A program made the position numbers and the translations under genes. A stretch of DNA of 64,000 bases. Origin: Diprion similis (Eukaryota; Arthropoda; Insecta; Hymenoptera; Diprionidae). Where the stretch lies: assembly GCF_021155765.1 (NCBI RefSeq), contig NC_060111.1, positions 248,001-312,000 of the forward strand, in the 5' to 3' direction. The notes beneath the pieces are model-generated. The model saw only the letters and a program-made list of their open reading frames with translations. It was not told the origin of the DNA and ran no database searches. Positions 15,495 through 28,400 of this stretch are shown in pieces (position 1 is the stretch's first letter; each line of letters begins with the position of its first letter).

Positions 15495-16436
15495 AATACC
15501 AATCTCGACTTTAATTTGAATCGATTAGTTTTTCTATGACAAATACTAGTGGTTAAAAATCGAATGTAAGAGTTGCAAACTTGTATTATATGTATATGAA
15601 TCGGTGATTCGAAGTACATTTTTGCGGTCCAAAAATGTTTTGCACTTCAGCATTATTTCGTACGTGTTTAGTCTGCTTATTATGTGCAGCCACGAGATGG
15701 TTGCAGGTTTTGTTACCAGACCGTTTCAAAAGCAATATTGTACGTATGGTTTCAGCAAAATAATTTATAATTCTTGTTTTACTCTGCTTGGCTCTTCTAA
15801 GAATATACTTCGGTAGTAGAATTATCTTCCCATGAAACCTGAGAAAAAAAATTACTCTGCCAATCCTGTAATATTCAAACAAATATTTCAAATGGAAAAG
15901 GATCAGTGAAATAAATCTAGTTAAATTACGTATTTGATTTTTATGTGAAATTGGTAAATAGTATATTCTATACGCTGGGCTGTTATTGTAGGTCACACAT
16001 AATTATGTCATATATCATGAAATAATAGTCTACTTGTCAGGTATAATCAATCGTTTTGAATGCCTGAAGGCATATCGTGGCGTCCTATGATAGCTATATT
16101 ATTAGTGTATAAGTTAATATTATACCCATATTTTGAAGTTATTCGCAAATAGTGGGACTCTTCTATGCGTAAAAAATTGAATACATTAACCTGTTGTTGA
16201 ACTACATAAAATTAAATAAAATCTTGTTTATACGGAATAAACGTAATATTCCGTGGGTTTGGCAATTTATTGGTACTTTGAATGAATTGAGTTCCATTCC
16301 TATGTTAAGTATACAATGCAATTCGCATGAAAGTACGATTTGCACAGTCTGAAATCGATCCTATTTTCAGAAGTTTATTGTTTTTTTTTTAGGAAAGGAA
16401 GAGATTTGGACCAATTGCAGTTTTAGGGCTTTATGA
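15495..16436 (+). other. Abi 3' UTR and flank up to the satellite
   Basis: AT-rich with no coding similarity. Candidate AATAAA signals on the + strand lie at 15910-15915, 16215-16220 and 16236-16241. The sequence passes into degenerate satellite at about 16437, where the first partial monomer is recognisable from its AAGGGGTTAGC motif. Confidence 0.55.
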
Positions 16437-19400
16437 CTCAAAATTTTCGCAAAAAATCCGAAGGGGTTAGCATTACTTTTTTTGGTCATTTTTGGAGCCG
16501 AGAATTTTTCCTCTCGGAATCGATTTGTATGACCATCTCTAGAGTAATTCGACCCCCAGGAACTCAGAAAACACATGAAAAAGAGCGTCGGCCCAACAGC
16601 AGAGATATGACGACGCAAATTTTCAGTTTTTCGGCTGTAACTTTTGATGCGTTCCTCGCAGCGTATTGGGACTGCGCTGAATCGATTCCTCGCGCAAAAT
16701 TACGTCGAAATGGTGCCTGAAAGAATTTATTCCAGCACTTTTCATAATCGTCTAAATTTTCGACAAAAATCCAAAGGGGTTAGCCTTACTTTTTTACTCA
16801 TTTTCATAGCCGAAAATTTCTCGTCTCGAAATCGATTTGTATGACCATCTCTGGAGTAATTCGACCCCCAGGAACTCAGTAAACACATGCAAAAGAGCGT
16901 CGGACCAACAGCAGAGATATGACGACGCAAATTTTCAGTTTTTCAGCTGTAACTTTTGATGCGTTCCTCGCAGCGTATTGGGACTGCGCTTAATGGATTC
17001 CTCGCGCAGAATTCCGTCAGAATAAAGCCTTAAAGAATTTATTCCAGCACTCTTCAGAATCTTCGAAATTTTCGCCAAAAATCCAAAGGGGTTAGCCTTA
17101 CTTTTTTGCTCATTTTTAGGGCCAAAAATTTCTCGTCTCGGAATCGATTTGTATGACCATCTCTAGAGTAATTCGACCCCCAGGAACTCAGAAAACACAT
17201 GAAAAAGAGCGTCGGACCCACAGCAAAAAAATGACGAGGAAAATTTTCAGTTTTTCGGCTGTAACTTTTGATGCGTTGCTCGCAGCGTATTAGGACTGCG
17301 CTTAATCGATTCCTCGCGCAAAATTACGTCGGAATAGAGCCTCAAAGAATTTATTCCAGCACTCTTCAGAATCGTCGAAATTTTCGTCAAAAATCCAAAG
17401 GGGTTAGCCTTACTTTTTTGCTCATTTTTAGGGCCAAAAATTTCTCGTCTCGGAATCGATTTGTATGACCATCTCTAGAGTAATTCGACCCCCAGGAACT
17501 CAGAAAAAACATGCAAAAGAGCGTCGGACCTACAGCAAAAAAATGACGACGAAATTTTTCAGTTTTTCGGCTGTAACTTTTGATGCGTTGCTCGCAGCAT
17601 ATTGGGACTGCGCTTAATCAATTCCTCGCGCAAAATTACGTCGGATTAGAGCCTCAAAGAATTTATTCCAGCACTTTTCAGAATCGTCGAAATTTTCGCC
17701 AAAAATCCAATGGGGTTAGCCTTACTTTTTTGCTCATTTTCGGACCCAAAGATTTCTCGTCTTGAAATCGATTTGTATGACCATCATTAGAGTAATTCGA
17801 CCCCCAGGAACTCAGAAAACACATAAAAAAGAGCGTCGGACCTACAGCAAAGGAATGACGACAAAAATTTTCAGTTTTTCGGCTGTAACTGTTGATGCGT
17901 TGCTCGCAGCGTATTGGGACTGCGCTTAATCAGTTCCTCGCGCAAAATTACGTCGGATAGGGCCTCAAAGAATTTATTCCAGCACTCTTCAGAATCGTCA
18001 AAATTTTCGTCAAAAATCCAAAGGGGTTAGCCTTACTTTTTTACTCATTTTCATAGCCGAAAATTTCTCGTCTCGGAATCGATTTGTATGACCATCTCTA
18101 GAGTAATTCGACCCCCAGGAACTCAGAAAACACATGCAAAAGAGCGTCAGACCAACAGCAGAGATATGACGACGCAAATTTTCAGTTTTTCAGCTGTAAC
18201 TTTTGATGCGTTCCTCGCAGCGTATTGGGACTGCGCTTAATCGGTTCCTCGCGCAAAATTACGTCGGAATAGAGCCTCAGAGAATTTATTCCAGCACTCT
18301 TCAGAATCGTCAAAATTTTCGTCAAAAATCCAAAGGGGTTAGCCTTACTTTTTTACTCATTTTCATAGCCGAAAATTTCTCGTCTCGGAATCGATTTGTA
18401 TGACCATCTCTAGAGTAATTCGACCCCCAGGAACTCAGAAAACACATGCAAAAGAGCGTCGGACCAACAGCAGAGATATGACGACGCAAATTTTCAGTTT
18501 TTCAGCTGTAACTTTTGATGCGTTCGTCGCAGCGTATTGGGACTGCGCGTAATCGATTCCTCGCGCAAAATTACGTCGGAATAGAGCCTCAAAGAATTTA
18601 TTCCAGCACTCTTCAGAATCGTCGAAATTTTCGCCAAAAATCCAAAGGGGTTAGCCTTACTTTTTTACTCATTTTCGGAGCCGAAAATTTCACGTCTCGA
18701 AATCGATTTGTATGACCATCTCTAGAGTAATTCGACCCCCAGGAACTCAGAAAACACATGCAAAAGAGCGTCGGACCAACAGCAGAGAAATGACGACGCA
18801 AATTTTCAGTTTTTCGGCTGTAACTTTTGATGCGTTTCTCGCAGCGTATTGGGACTGCGCTCAATCGATTCCTCGCGAAAAATTACGTCGGAATAGAGCC
18901 TCAAAGAATTTATTCCAGCACTCTTCAGAATCGTCGAAATTTTCGCCAAAAATCCAAAGGGGTTAGCCTTACTTTTTTGCTCATTTTTAGGGCCGAAAAT
19001 TTCTCGTCTTGGAATCGATTTGTATGACCATCTCTAGAGTAATTCGACCCCCAGGAACTCGGAAAACACATAAAGAAGAGCGTCGGACCCACAGCGAAAA
19101 AATGACGACGAAAATTTTCAATTTTCGGCTGTAACTTTTGATGCGTTGCTCGCAGCGTATTGGGACTGCGCTTAATCGATTCCTCGCGCAAAATTACGTC
19201 GGAATAGTGCCTCAAAGAATTTATTCCAGCACTCTTCAGAATCGTCAAAATTTTCGCCAAAAATCCAAAGGGGTTAGCCTTACTTTTTTGCTCATTTTTG
19301 GGGCCGAAAATTTCTCGTCTCGGAATCGATTTGTATGACCATCTCTAGAGTAATTCGACCCCCAAGAACTCAGAAAACACATGAAAAAGAGCGTCGGACC

Positions 19401-22400
19401 CACAGCAAAAAAATAACGAAGAAAATTTTCAGTTTCTCGGCTGTAACTTTTGATGCGTTGCTCGCAGCGTATTGGGACTGCGCTTAATCGATTCCTCGCG
19501 CAAAATTACGTCGGAATAGAGCCTCAAAGAATTTATTCCAGCACTCTTCAGAATCGTCGAAATTTTCGTCAAAAATCCAAAGGGGTTAGCCTTACTTTTT
19601 TGCTCATTTTTAGGGCCAAAAATTTCTCGTCTCGGAATCGATTTGTATGACCATCTCTAGAGTAATTCGACCCCCAGGAACTCAGAAAACACATGCAAAA
19701 GAGCGTCGGACCTACAGCAAAGAAATGACGACGAAATTTCTCAGTTTTTCGGCTGTAACTTTTGATGCGTTGCTCGCAGCGTATTGGGACTGCGCTTAAT
19801 CGATTCCTCGCGCAAAATTACGTCGGAATAGAGCCTCGAAGAATTCATTCCAGCACTTTTCAGAATCGTCGAAATTTTCGCCAAAAATCCAAAGGGGTTT
19901 GCCTTACTTTTTTGCTCATTTTTAGGGCCAAAAATTTCTCGTCTCGGAATCGATTTGTATGACTATCTCTAGAGTAATTCGACCCCCAGGAACTCAGAAA
20001 ACACATGCAAAAGAGCGTCGGACCTACAGCAAAGAAATGACGACGAAAATTTTCAGTTTTTCGGCTGTAACTGTTGATGCGTTGCTCGCAGCGTATTGGG
20101 ACTGCGCTTAATCGGTTCCTCGCGCAAAATTACGTCGGAATAGAGCCTCAAAGAATTTATTCCAGCACTCTTCAGAATCGTCAAAATTTTCGTCAAAAAT
20201 CCAAAGGGGTTAGCCTTACTTTTTTACTCATTTTCATAGCCGAAAATTTCTCGTCTCGGAATCGATTTGTATGACCATCTCTAGAGTAATTCGACCCCCA
20301 GGAACTCAGAAAACACATGCAAAAGAGCGTCGGACCAACAGCAGAGATATGACGACGCAAATTTTCAGTTTTTCAGCTGTAACTTTTGATGCGTTCGTCG
20401 CAGCGTATTGGGACTGCGCGTAATCGATTCCTCGCGCAAAATTACGTCGGAATAGAGCCTCAAAGAATTTATTCCAGCACTCTTCAGAATCGTCGAAATT
20501 TTCGCCAAAAATCCAAAGGGGTTAGCCTTACTTTTTTACTCATTTTCGGAGCCGAAAATTTCACGTCTCGAAATCGATTTGTATGACCATCTCTAGAGTA
20601 ATTCGACCCCCAGGAACTCAGAAAACACATGCAAAAGAGCGTCGGACCAACAGCAGAGAAATGACGACGCAAATTTTCAGTTTTTCGGCTGTAACTTTTG
20701 ATGCGTTCCTCGCAGCGTATTGGGACTGCGCTCAATCGATTCCTCGCGAAAAATTACGTCGGAATAGAGCCTCAAAGAATTTATTCCAGCACTCTTCAGA
20801 ATCGTCGAAATTTTCGCCAAAAATCCAAAGGGGTTAGCCTTACTTTTTTGCTCATTTTTAGGGCCGAAAATTTCTCGTCTTGGAATCGATTTGTATGACC
20901 ATCTCTAGAGTAATTCGACCCCCAGGAACTCGGAAAACACATAAAGAAGAGCGTCGGACCAACAGCAGAGAAATGACGACGCAAATTTTCAGTTTTTCGG
21001 CTGTAACTTTTGATGCGTTTCTCGCAGCGTATTGGGACTGCGCTCAATCGATTCCTCGCGAAAAATTATGTCGGAATAGAGCCTCAAAGAATTTATTCCA
21101 GCACTCTTCAGAATCGTCGAAATTTTCGCCAAAAATCCAAAGGGGTTAGCCTTACTTTTTTGCTCATTTTTAGGGCCGAAAATTTCTCGTCTTGGAATCG
21201 ATTTGTATGACCATCTCTAGAGTAATTCGACCCCCAGGAACTCGGAAAACACATAAAGAAGAGCGTCGGACCCACAGCGAAAAAATGACGACGAAAATTT
21301 TCAATTTTCGGCTGTAACTTTTGATGCGTTGCTCGCAGCGTATTGGGACTGCGCTTAATCGATTCCTCGCGCAAAATTACGTCGGAATAGTGCCTCAAAG
21401 AATTTATTCCAGCACTCTTCAGAATCGTCGAAATTTTCGCCAAAAATCCAAAGGGGTTAGCCTTACTTTTTTGCTCATTTTTGGGGCCGAAAATTTCTCG
21501 TCTCGGAATCGATTTGTATGACCATCTCTAGAGTAATTCGACCCCCAAGAACTCAGAAAACACATGAAAAAGAGCGTCGGACCCACAGCAAAAAAATAAC
21601 GAAGAAAATTTTCAGTTTCTCGGCTGTAACTTTTGATGCGTTGCTCGCAGCGTATTGGGACTGCGCTTAATCGATTCCTCGCGCAAAATTACGTCGGAAT
21701 AGAGCCTCAAAGAATTTATTCCAGCACTCTTCAGAATCGTCGAAATTTTCGTCAAAAATCCAAAGGGGTTAGCCTTACTTTTTTGCTCATTTTTAGGGCC
21801 AAAAATTTCTCGTCTCGGAATCGATTTGTATGACCATCTCTAGAGTAATTCGACCCCCAGGAACTCAGAAAACACATGCAAAAGAGCGTCGGACCTACAG
21901 CAAAGAAATGACGACGAAATTTCTCAGTTTTTCGGCTGTAACTTTTGATGCGTTGCTCGCAGCGTATTGGGACTGCGCTTAATCGATTCCTCGCGCAAAA
22001 TTACGTCGGAATAGAGCCTCGAAGAATTCATTCCAGCACTTTTCAGAATCGTCGAAATTTTCGCCAAAAATCCAAAGGGGTTTGCCTTACTTTTTTGCTC
22101 ATTTTTAGGGCCAAAAATTTCTCGTCTCGGAATCGATTTGTATGACTATCTCTAGAGTAATTCGACCCCCAGGAACTCAGAAAACACATGCAAAAGAGCG
22201 TCGGACCTACAGCAAAGAAATGACGACAAAAATTTTCAGTTTTTCGGCTGTAACTGTTGATGCGTTGCTCGCAGCGTATTGGGACTGCGCTTAATCGGTT
22301 CCTCGCGCAAAATTACGTCGGAATAGAGCCTCAAAGAATTTATTCCAGCACTCTTCAGAATCGTCAAAATTTTCGTCAAAAATCCAAAGGGGTTAGCCTT

Positions 22401-25400
22401 ACTTTTTTACTCATTTTCATAGCCGAAAATTTCTCGTCTCGGAATCGATTTGTATGACCATCTCTAGAGTAATTCGACCCCCAGGAACTCAGAAAACACA
22501 TGCAAAAGAGCGTCGGACCAACAGCAGAGATATGACGACGCAAATTTTCAGTTTTTCAGCTGTAACTTTTGATGCGTTCGTCGCAGCGTATTGGGACTGC
22601 GCGTAATCGATTCCTCGCGCAAAATTACGTCGGAATAGAGCCTCAAAGAATTTATTCCAGCACTCTTCAGAATCGTCGAAATTTTCGCCAAAAATCCAAA
22701 GGGGTTAGCCTTACTTTTTTACTCATTTTCGGAGCCGAAAATTTCACGTCTCGAAATCGATTTGTATGACCATCTCTAGAGTAATTTGACCCCCAGGAAC
22801 TCAGAAAACACATGCAAAAGAGCGTCGGACCAACAGCAGAGAAATGACGACGCAAATTTTCAGTTTTTCGGCTGTAACTTTTGATGCGTTCCTCGCAGCG
22901 TATTGGGACTGCGCTCAATCGATTCCTCGCGAAAAATTACGTCGGAATAGAGCCTCAAAGAATTTATTCCAGCACTCTTCAGAATCGTCGAAATTTTCGC
23001 CAAAAATCCAAAGGGGTTAGCCTTACTTTTTTGCTCATTTTTGGGGCCGAAAATTTCTCGTCTCGGAATCGATTTGTATGACCATCTCTAGAGTAATTCG
23101 ACCCCCAAGAACTCAGAAAACACATGAAAAAGAGCGTCGGACCCACAGCAAAAAAATAACGAAGAAAATTTTCAGTTTCTCGGCTGTAACTTTTGATGCG
23201 TTGCTCGCAGCGTATTGGGACTGCGCTTAATCGATTCCTCGCGCAAAATTACGTCGGAATAGAGCCTCAAAGAATTTATTCCAGCACTCTTCAGAATCGT
23301 CGAAATTTTCGTCAAAAATCCAAAGGGGTTAGCCTTACTTTTTTGCTCATTTTTAGGGCCAAAAATTTCTCGTCTCGGAATCGATTTGTATGACCATCTC
23401 TAGAGTAATTCGACCCCCAGGAACTCAGAAAACACATGCAAAAGAGCGTCGGACCTACAGCAAAGAAATGACGACGAAATTTCTCAGTTTTTCGGCTGTA
23501 ACTTTTGATGCGTTGCTCGCAGCGTATTGGGACTGCGCTTAATCGATTCCTCGCGCAAAATTACGTCGGAATAGAGCCTCGAAGAATTCATTCCAGCACT
23601 TTTCAGAATCGTCGAAATTTTCGCCAAAAATCCAAAGGGGTTTGCCTTACTTTTTTGCTCATTTTTAGGGCCAAAAATTTCTCGTCTCGGAATCGATTTG
23701 TATGACTATCTCTAGAGTAATTCGACCCCCAGGAACTCAGAAAACACATGCAAAAGAGCGTCGGACCTACAGCAAAGAAATGACGACGAAAATTTTCAGT
23801 TTTTCGGCTGTAACTGTTGATGCGTTGCTCGCAGCGTATTGGGACTGCGCTTAATCGGTTCCTCGCGCAAAATTACGTCGGAATAGAGCCTCAAAGAATT
23901 TATTCCAGCACTCTTCAGAATCGTCAAAATTTTCGTCAAAAATCCAAAGGGGTCAGCCTTACTTTTTTACTCATTTTCATAGCCGAAAATTTCTCGTCTC
24001 GGAATCGATTTGTATGACTATCTCTAGAGTAATTCGACCCCCAGGAACTCAGAAAACACATGCAAAAGAGCGTCGGACCTACAGAAAAGAAATGACGACG
24101 AACCTTTTCAGTTTTTCGGCTGTAACTTTTGATGCGTTGCTCGCAGCGTATTGGGACTGCGCTTAATCGATTCCTCGCGCAAAATTACGTCGGAATAGAG
24201 CCTCAAAGAATTTATTCCAGCACTCTTCAGAATCGTCGAAATTTTTGCCAAAAATCCAAAGGGGTTAGCCTTACTTTCTTACTCATTTTCAGTGCCGAAA
24301 ATTTCTCGTCTCGAAATCGATTCGTATGACCATCTCTAGAGTAATTCGACCCCCAGGAACTCAGAAAACACATGCAAAAGAGCGCCGGACCAACAGCAGA
24401 GAAATGAAGACGCAAATTTTCAGTTTTTCGGCTGTAACTTTTGATGCGTTCCTCGCAGCGTATTGGGACTGCGCTCAATCGATTCCCCGCGAAAAATTAC
24501 GTCGGAATAGAGCCTCAAAGAATTTATTCCAGCACCCTTCAGAATCGTCGAAATTTTCGCCAAAAATCCAAAGGGGTTAGCCTTACTTTTTTACTCATTT
24601 TCGGAGCTGAAAATTTCTCGTCTCGAAATCGATTTGTATGACCATCTCTAGAGTAATTCGACCCCCAGGAACTCAGAAAACACATGCAAAAGAGCGTCGG
24701 ACCAACAGCAGAGAAATGACGACGCAAATTTTCAGTTTTTCGGCTGTAACTTTCGATGCGTTCCTCGCAGCGTATTGGGACTGCGCTCAATCGATTCCTC
24801 GCGAAAAATTACGTCGGAATAGAGCCTCAAAGAATTTATTCCCGCACTCTTCAGAATCGTCGAAATTTTCGCCAAAAATCCGAAGGGGTTAGCCTTACTT
24901 TTTTGCTCATTTTTAGGGCCGAAAATTTCTCGTCTCGGAATCGATTTGTATGACCATCTCTAGAGTAATTCGACCCCCAGGAACTCGGAAAACACATAAA
25001 GAAGAGCGTCGGACCCACAGCGAAAAAATGACGACGAAAATTTTCAATTTTCGGCTGTAACTTTTGATGCGTTGCTCGCAGCGTATTGGGACTGCGCTCA
25101 ATCGATTCCTCGCGAAAAATTACGTCGGAATGGAGCCTCAAAGAATTTATTCCCGCACTCTTCAGAATCGTCGAAATTTTCGCCAAAAATCCAAAGGGGT
25201 TAGCCTTACTTTTTTGCTCATTTTTAGGGCCGAAAATTTCTCGTCTCGGAATCGATTTGTATGACCATCTCTAGAGTAATTCGACCCCCAGGAACTCGGA
25301 AAACACATAAAGAAGAGCGTCGGACCCACAGCGAAAAAATGACGACGAAAATTTTCAATTTTCGGCTGTAACTTTTGATGCGTTGCTCGCAGCGTATTGG

Positions 25401-28400
25401 GACTGCGCTTAATCGATTCCTCGCGCAAAATTACGTCGGAATAGAGCCTCAAAGAATTTATTCCAGCACTCTTCAGAATCGTCGAAATTTTCGTCAAAAA
25501 TCCAAAGGGGTTAGCCTTACTTTTTTGCTCATTTTTAGGGCCAAAAATTTCTCGTCTCGGAATCGATTTGTATGACCATCTCTAGAGTAATTCGACCCCC
25601 AGGAACTCAGAAAACACATGCAAAAGAGCGTCGGACCTACAGCAAAGAAATGACGACGAAATTTCTCAGTTTTTCGGCTGTAACTTTTGATGCGTTGCTC
25701 GCAGCGTATTGGGACTGCGCTTAATCGATTCCTCGCGCAAAATTACGTCGGAATAGAGCCTCGAAGAATTCATTCCAGCACTTTTCAGAATCGTCGAAAT
25801 TTTCGCCAAAAATCCAAAGGGGTTTGCCTTACTTTTTTGCTCATTTTTAGGGCCAAAAATTTCTCGTCTCGGAATCGATTTGTATGACTATCTCTAGAGT
25901 AATTTGACCCCCAGGAACTCAGAAAACACATGCAAAAGAGCGTCGGACCTACAGCAAAGAAATGACGACGAAAATTTTCAGTTTTTCGGCTGTAACTGTT
26001 GATGCGTTGCTCGCAGCGTATTGGGACTGCGCTTAATCGGTTCCTCGCGCAAAATTACGTCGGAATAGAGCCTCAAAGAATTTATTCCAGCACTCTTCAG
26101 AATCGTCAAAATTTTCGTCAAAAATCCAAAGGGGCTAGCCTTACTTTTTTACTCATTTTCATAGCCGAAAATTTCTCGTCTCGGAATCGATTTGTATGAC
26201 CATCTCTAGAGTAATTCGACCCCCAGGAACTCAGAAAACACATGCAAAAGAGCGTCGGACCAACAGCAGAGATATGACGACGCAAATTTTCAGTTTTTCA
26301 GCTGTAACTTTTGATGCGTTCGTCGCAGCGTATTGGGACTGCGCGTAATCGATTCCTCGCGCAAAATTACGTCGGAATAGAGCCTCAAAGAATTTATTCC
26401 AGCACTCTTCAGAATCGTCGAAATTTTCGCCAAAAATCCAAAGGGGTTAGCCTTACTTTTTTACTCATTTTCGGAGCCGAAAATTTCACGTCTCGAAATC
26501 GATTTGTATGACCATCTCTAGAGTAATTCGACCCCCAGGAACTCAGAAAACACATGCAAAAGAGCGTCGGACCAACAGCAGAGAAATGACGACGCAAATT
26601 TTCAGTTTTTCGGCTGTAACTTTTGATGCGTTCCTCGCAGCGTATTGGGACTGCGCTCAATCGATTCCTCGCGAAAAATTACGTCGGAATAGAGCCTCAA
26701 AGAATTTATTCCAGCACTCTTCAGAATCGTCGAAATTTTCGCCAAAAATCCAAAGGGGTTAGCCTTACTTTTTTGCTCATTTTTAGGGCCGAAAATTTCT
26801 CGTCTTGGAATCGATTTGTATGACCATCTCTAGAGTAATTCGACCCCCAGGAACTCGGAAAACACATAAAGAAGAGCGTCGGACCCACAGCGAAAAAATG
26901 ACGACGAAAATTTTCAATTTTCGGCTGTAACTTTTGATGCGTTGCTCGCAGCGTATTGGGACTGCGCTTAATCGATTCCTCGCGCAAATCTACGTCGGAA
27001 TAGTGCCTCAAAGAATTTATTCCAGCACTCTTCAGAATCGTCAAAATTTTCGCCAAAAATCCAAAGGGGTTAGCCTTACTTTTTTGCTCATTTTTGGGGC
27101 CGAAAATTTCTCGTCTCGGAATCGATTTGTATGACCATCTCTAGAGTAATTCGACCCCCAGGAACTCAGAAAACACATGCAAAAGAGCGTCGGACCAACA
27201 GCAGAGAAATGACGACGCAAATTTTCAGTTTTTCGGCTGTAACTTTTGATGCGTTTCTCGCAGCGTATTGGGACTGCGCTCAATCGATTCCTCGCGAAAA
27301 ATTACGTCGGAATAGAGCCTCAAAGAATTTATTCCAGCACTCTTCAGAATCGTCGAAATTTTCGCCAAAAATCCAAAGGGGTTAGCCTTACTTTTTTGCT
27401 CATTTTTAGGGCCGAAAATTTCTCGTCTTGGAATCGATTTGTATGACCATCTCTAGAGTAATTCGACCCCCAGGAACTCGGAAAACACATAAAGAAGAGC
27501 GTCGGACCCACAGCGAAAAAATGACGACGAAAATTTTCAATTTTCGGCTGTAACTTTTGATGCGTTGCTCGCAGCGTATTGGGACTGCGCTTAATCGATT
27601 CCTCGCGCAAAATTACGTCGGAATAGTGCCTCAAAGAATTTATTCCAGCACTCTTCAGAATCGTCAAAATTTTCGCCAAAAATCCAAAGGGGTTAGCCTT
27701 ACTTTTTTGCTCATTTTTGGGGCCGAAAATTTCTCGTCTCGGAATCGATTTGTATGACCATCTCTAGAGTAATTCGACCCCCAAGAACTCAGAAAACACA
27801 TGAAAAAGAGCGTCGGACCCACAGCAAAAAAATAACGAAGAAAATTTTCAGTTTCTCGGCTGTAACTTTTGATGCGTTGCTCGCAGCGTATTGGGACTGC
27901 GCTTAATCGATTCCTCGCGCAAAATTACTTCGGAATAGAGCCTCAAAGAATTTATTCCAGCACTCTTCAGAATCGTCGAAATTTTCGTCAAAAATCCAAA
28001 GGGGTTAGCCTTACTTTTTTGCTCATTTTTAGGGCCAAAAATTTCTCGTCTCGGAATCGATTTGTATGACCATCTCTAGAGTAATTCGACCCCCAGGAAC
28101 TCAGAAAACACATGCAAAAGAGCGTCGGACCTACAGCAAAGAAATGACGACGAAATTTCTCAGTTTTTCGGCTGTAACTTTTGATGCGTTGCTCGCAGCG
28201 TATTGGGACTGCGCTTAATCGGTTCCTCGCGCAAAATTACGTCGGAATAGAGCCTCAAAGAATTTATTCCAGCACTCTTCAGAATCGTCAAAATTTTCGT
28301 CAAAAATCCAAAGGGGTTAGCCTTACTTTTTTACTCATTTTCATAGCCGAAAATTTCTCGTCTCGGAATCGATTTGTATGACTATCTCTAGAGTAATTCG

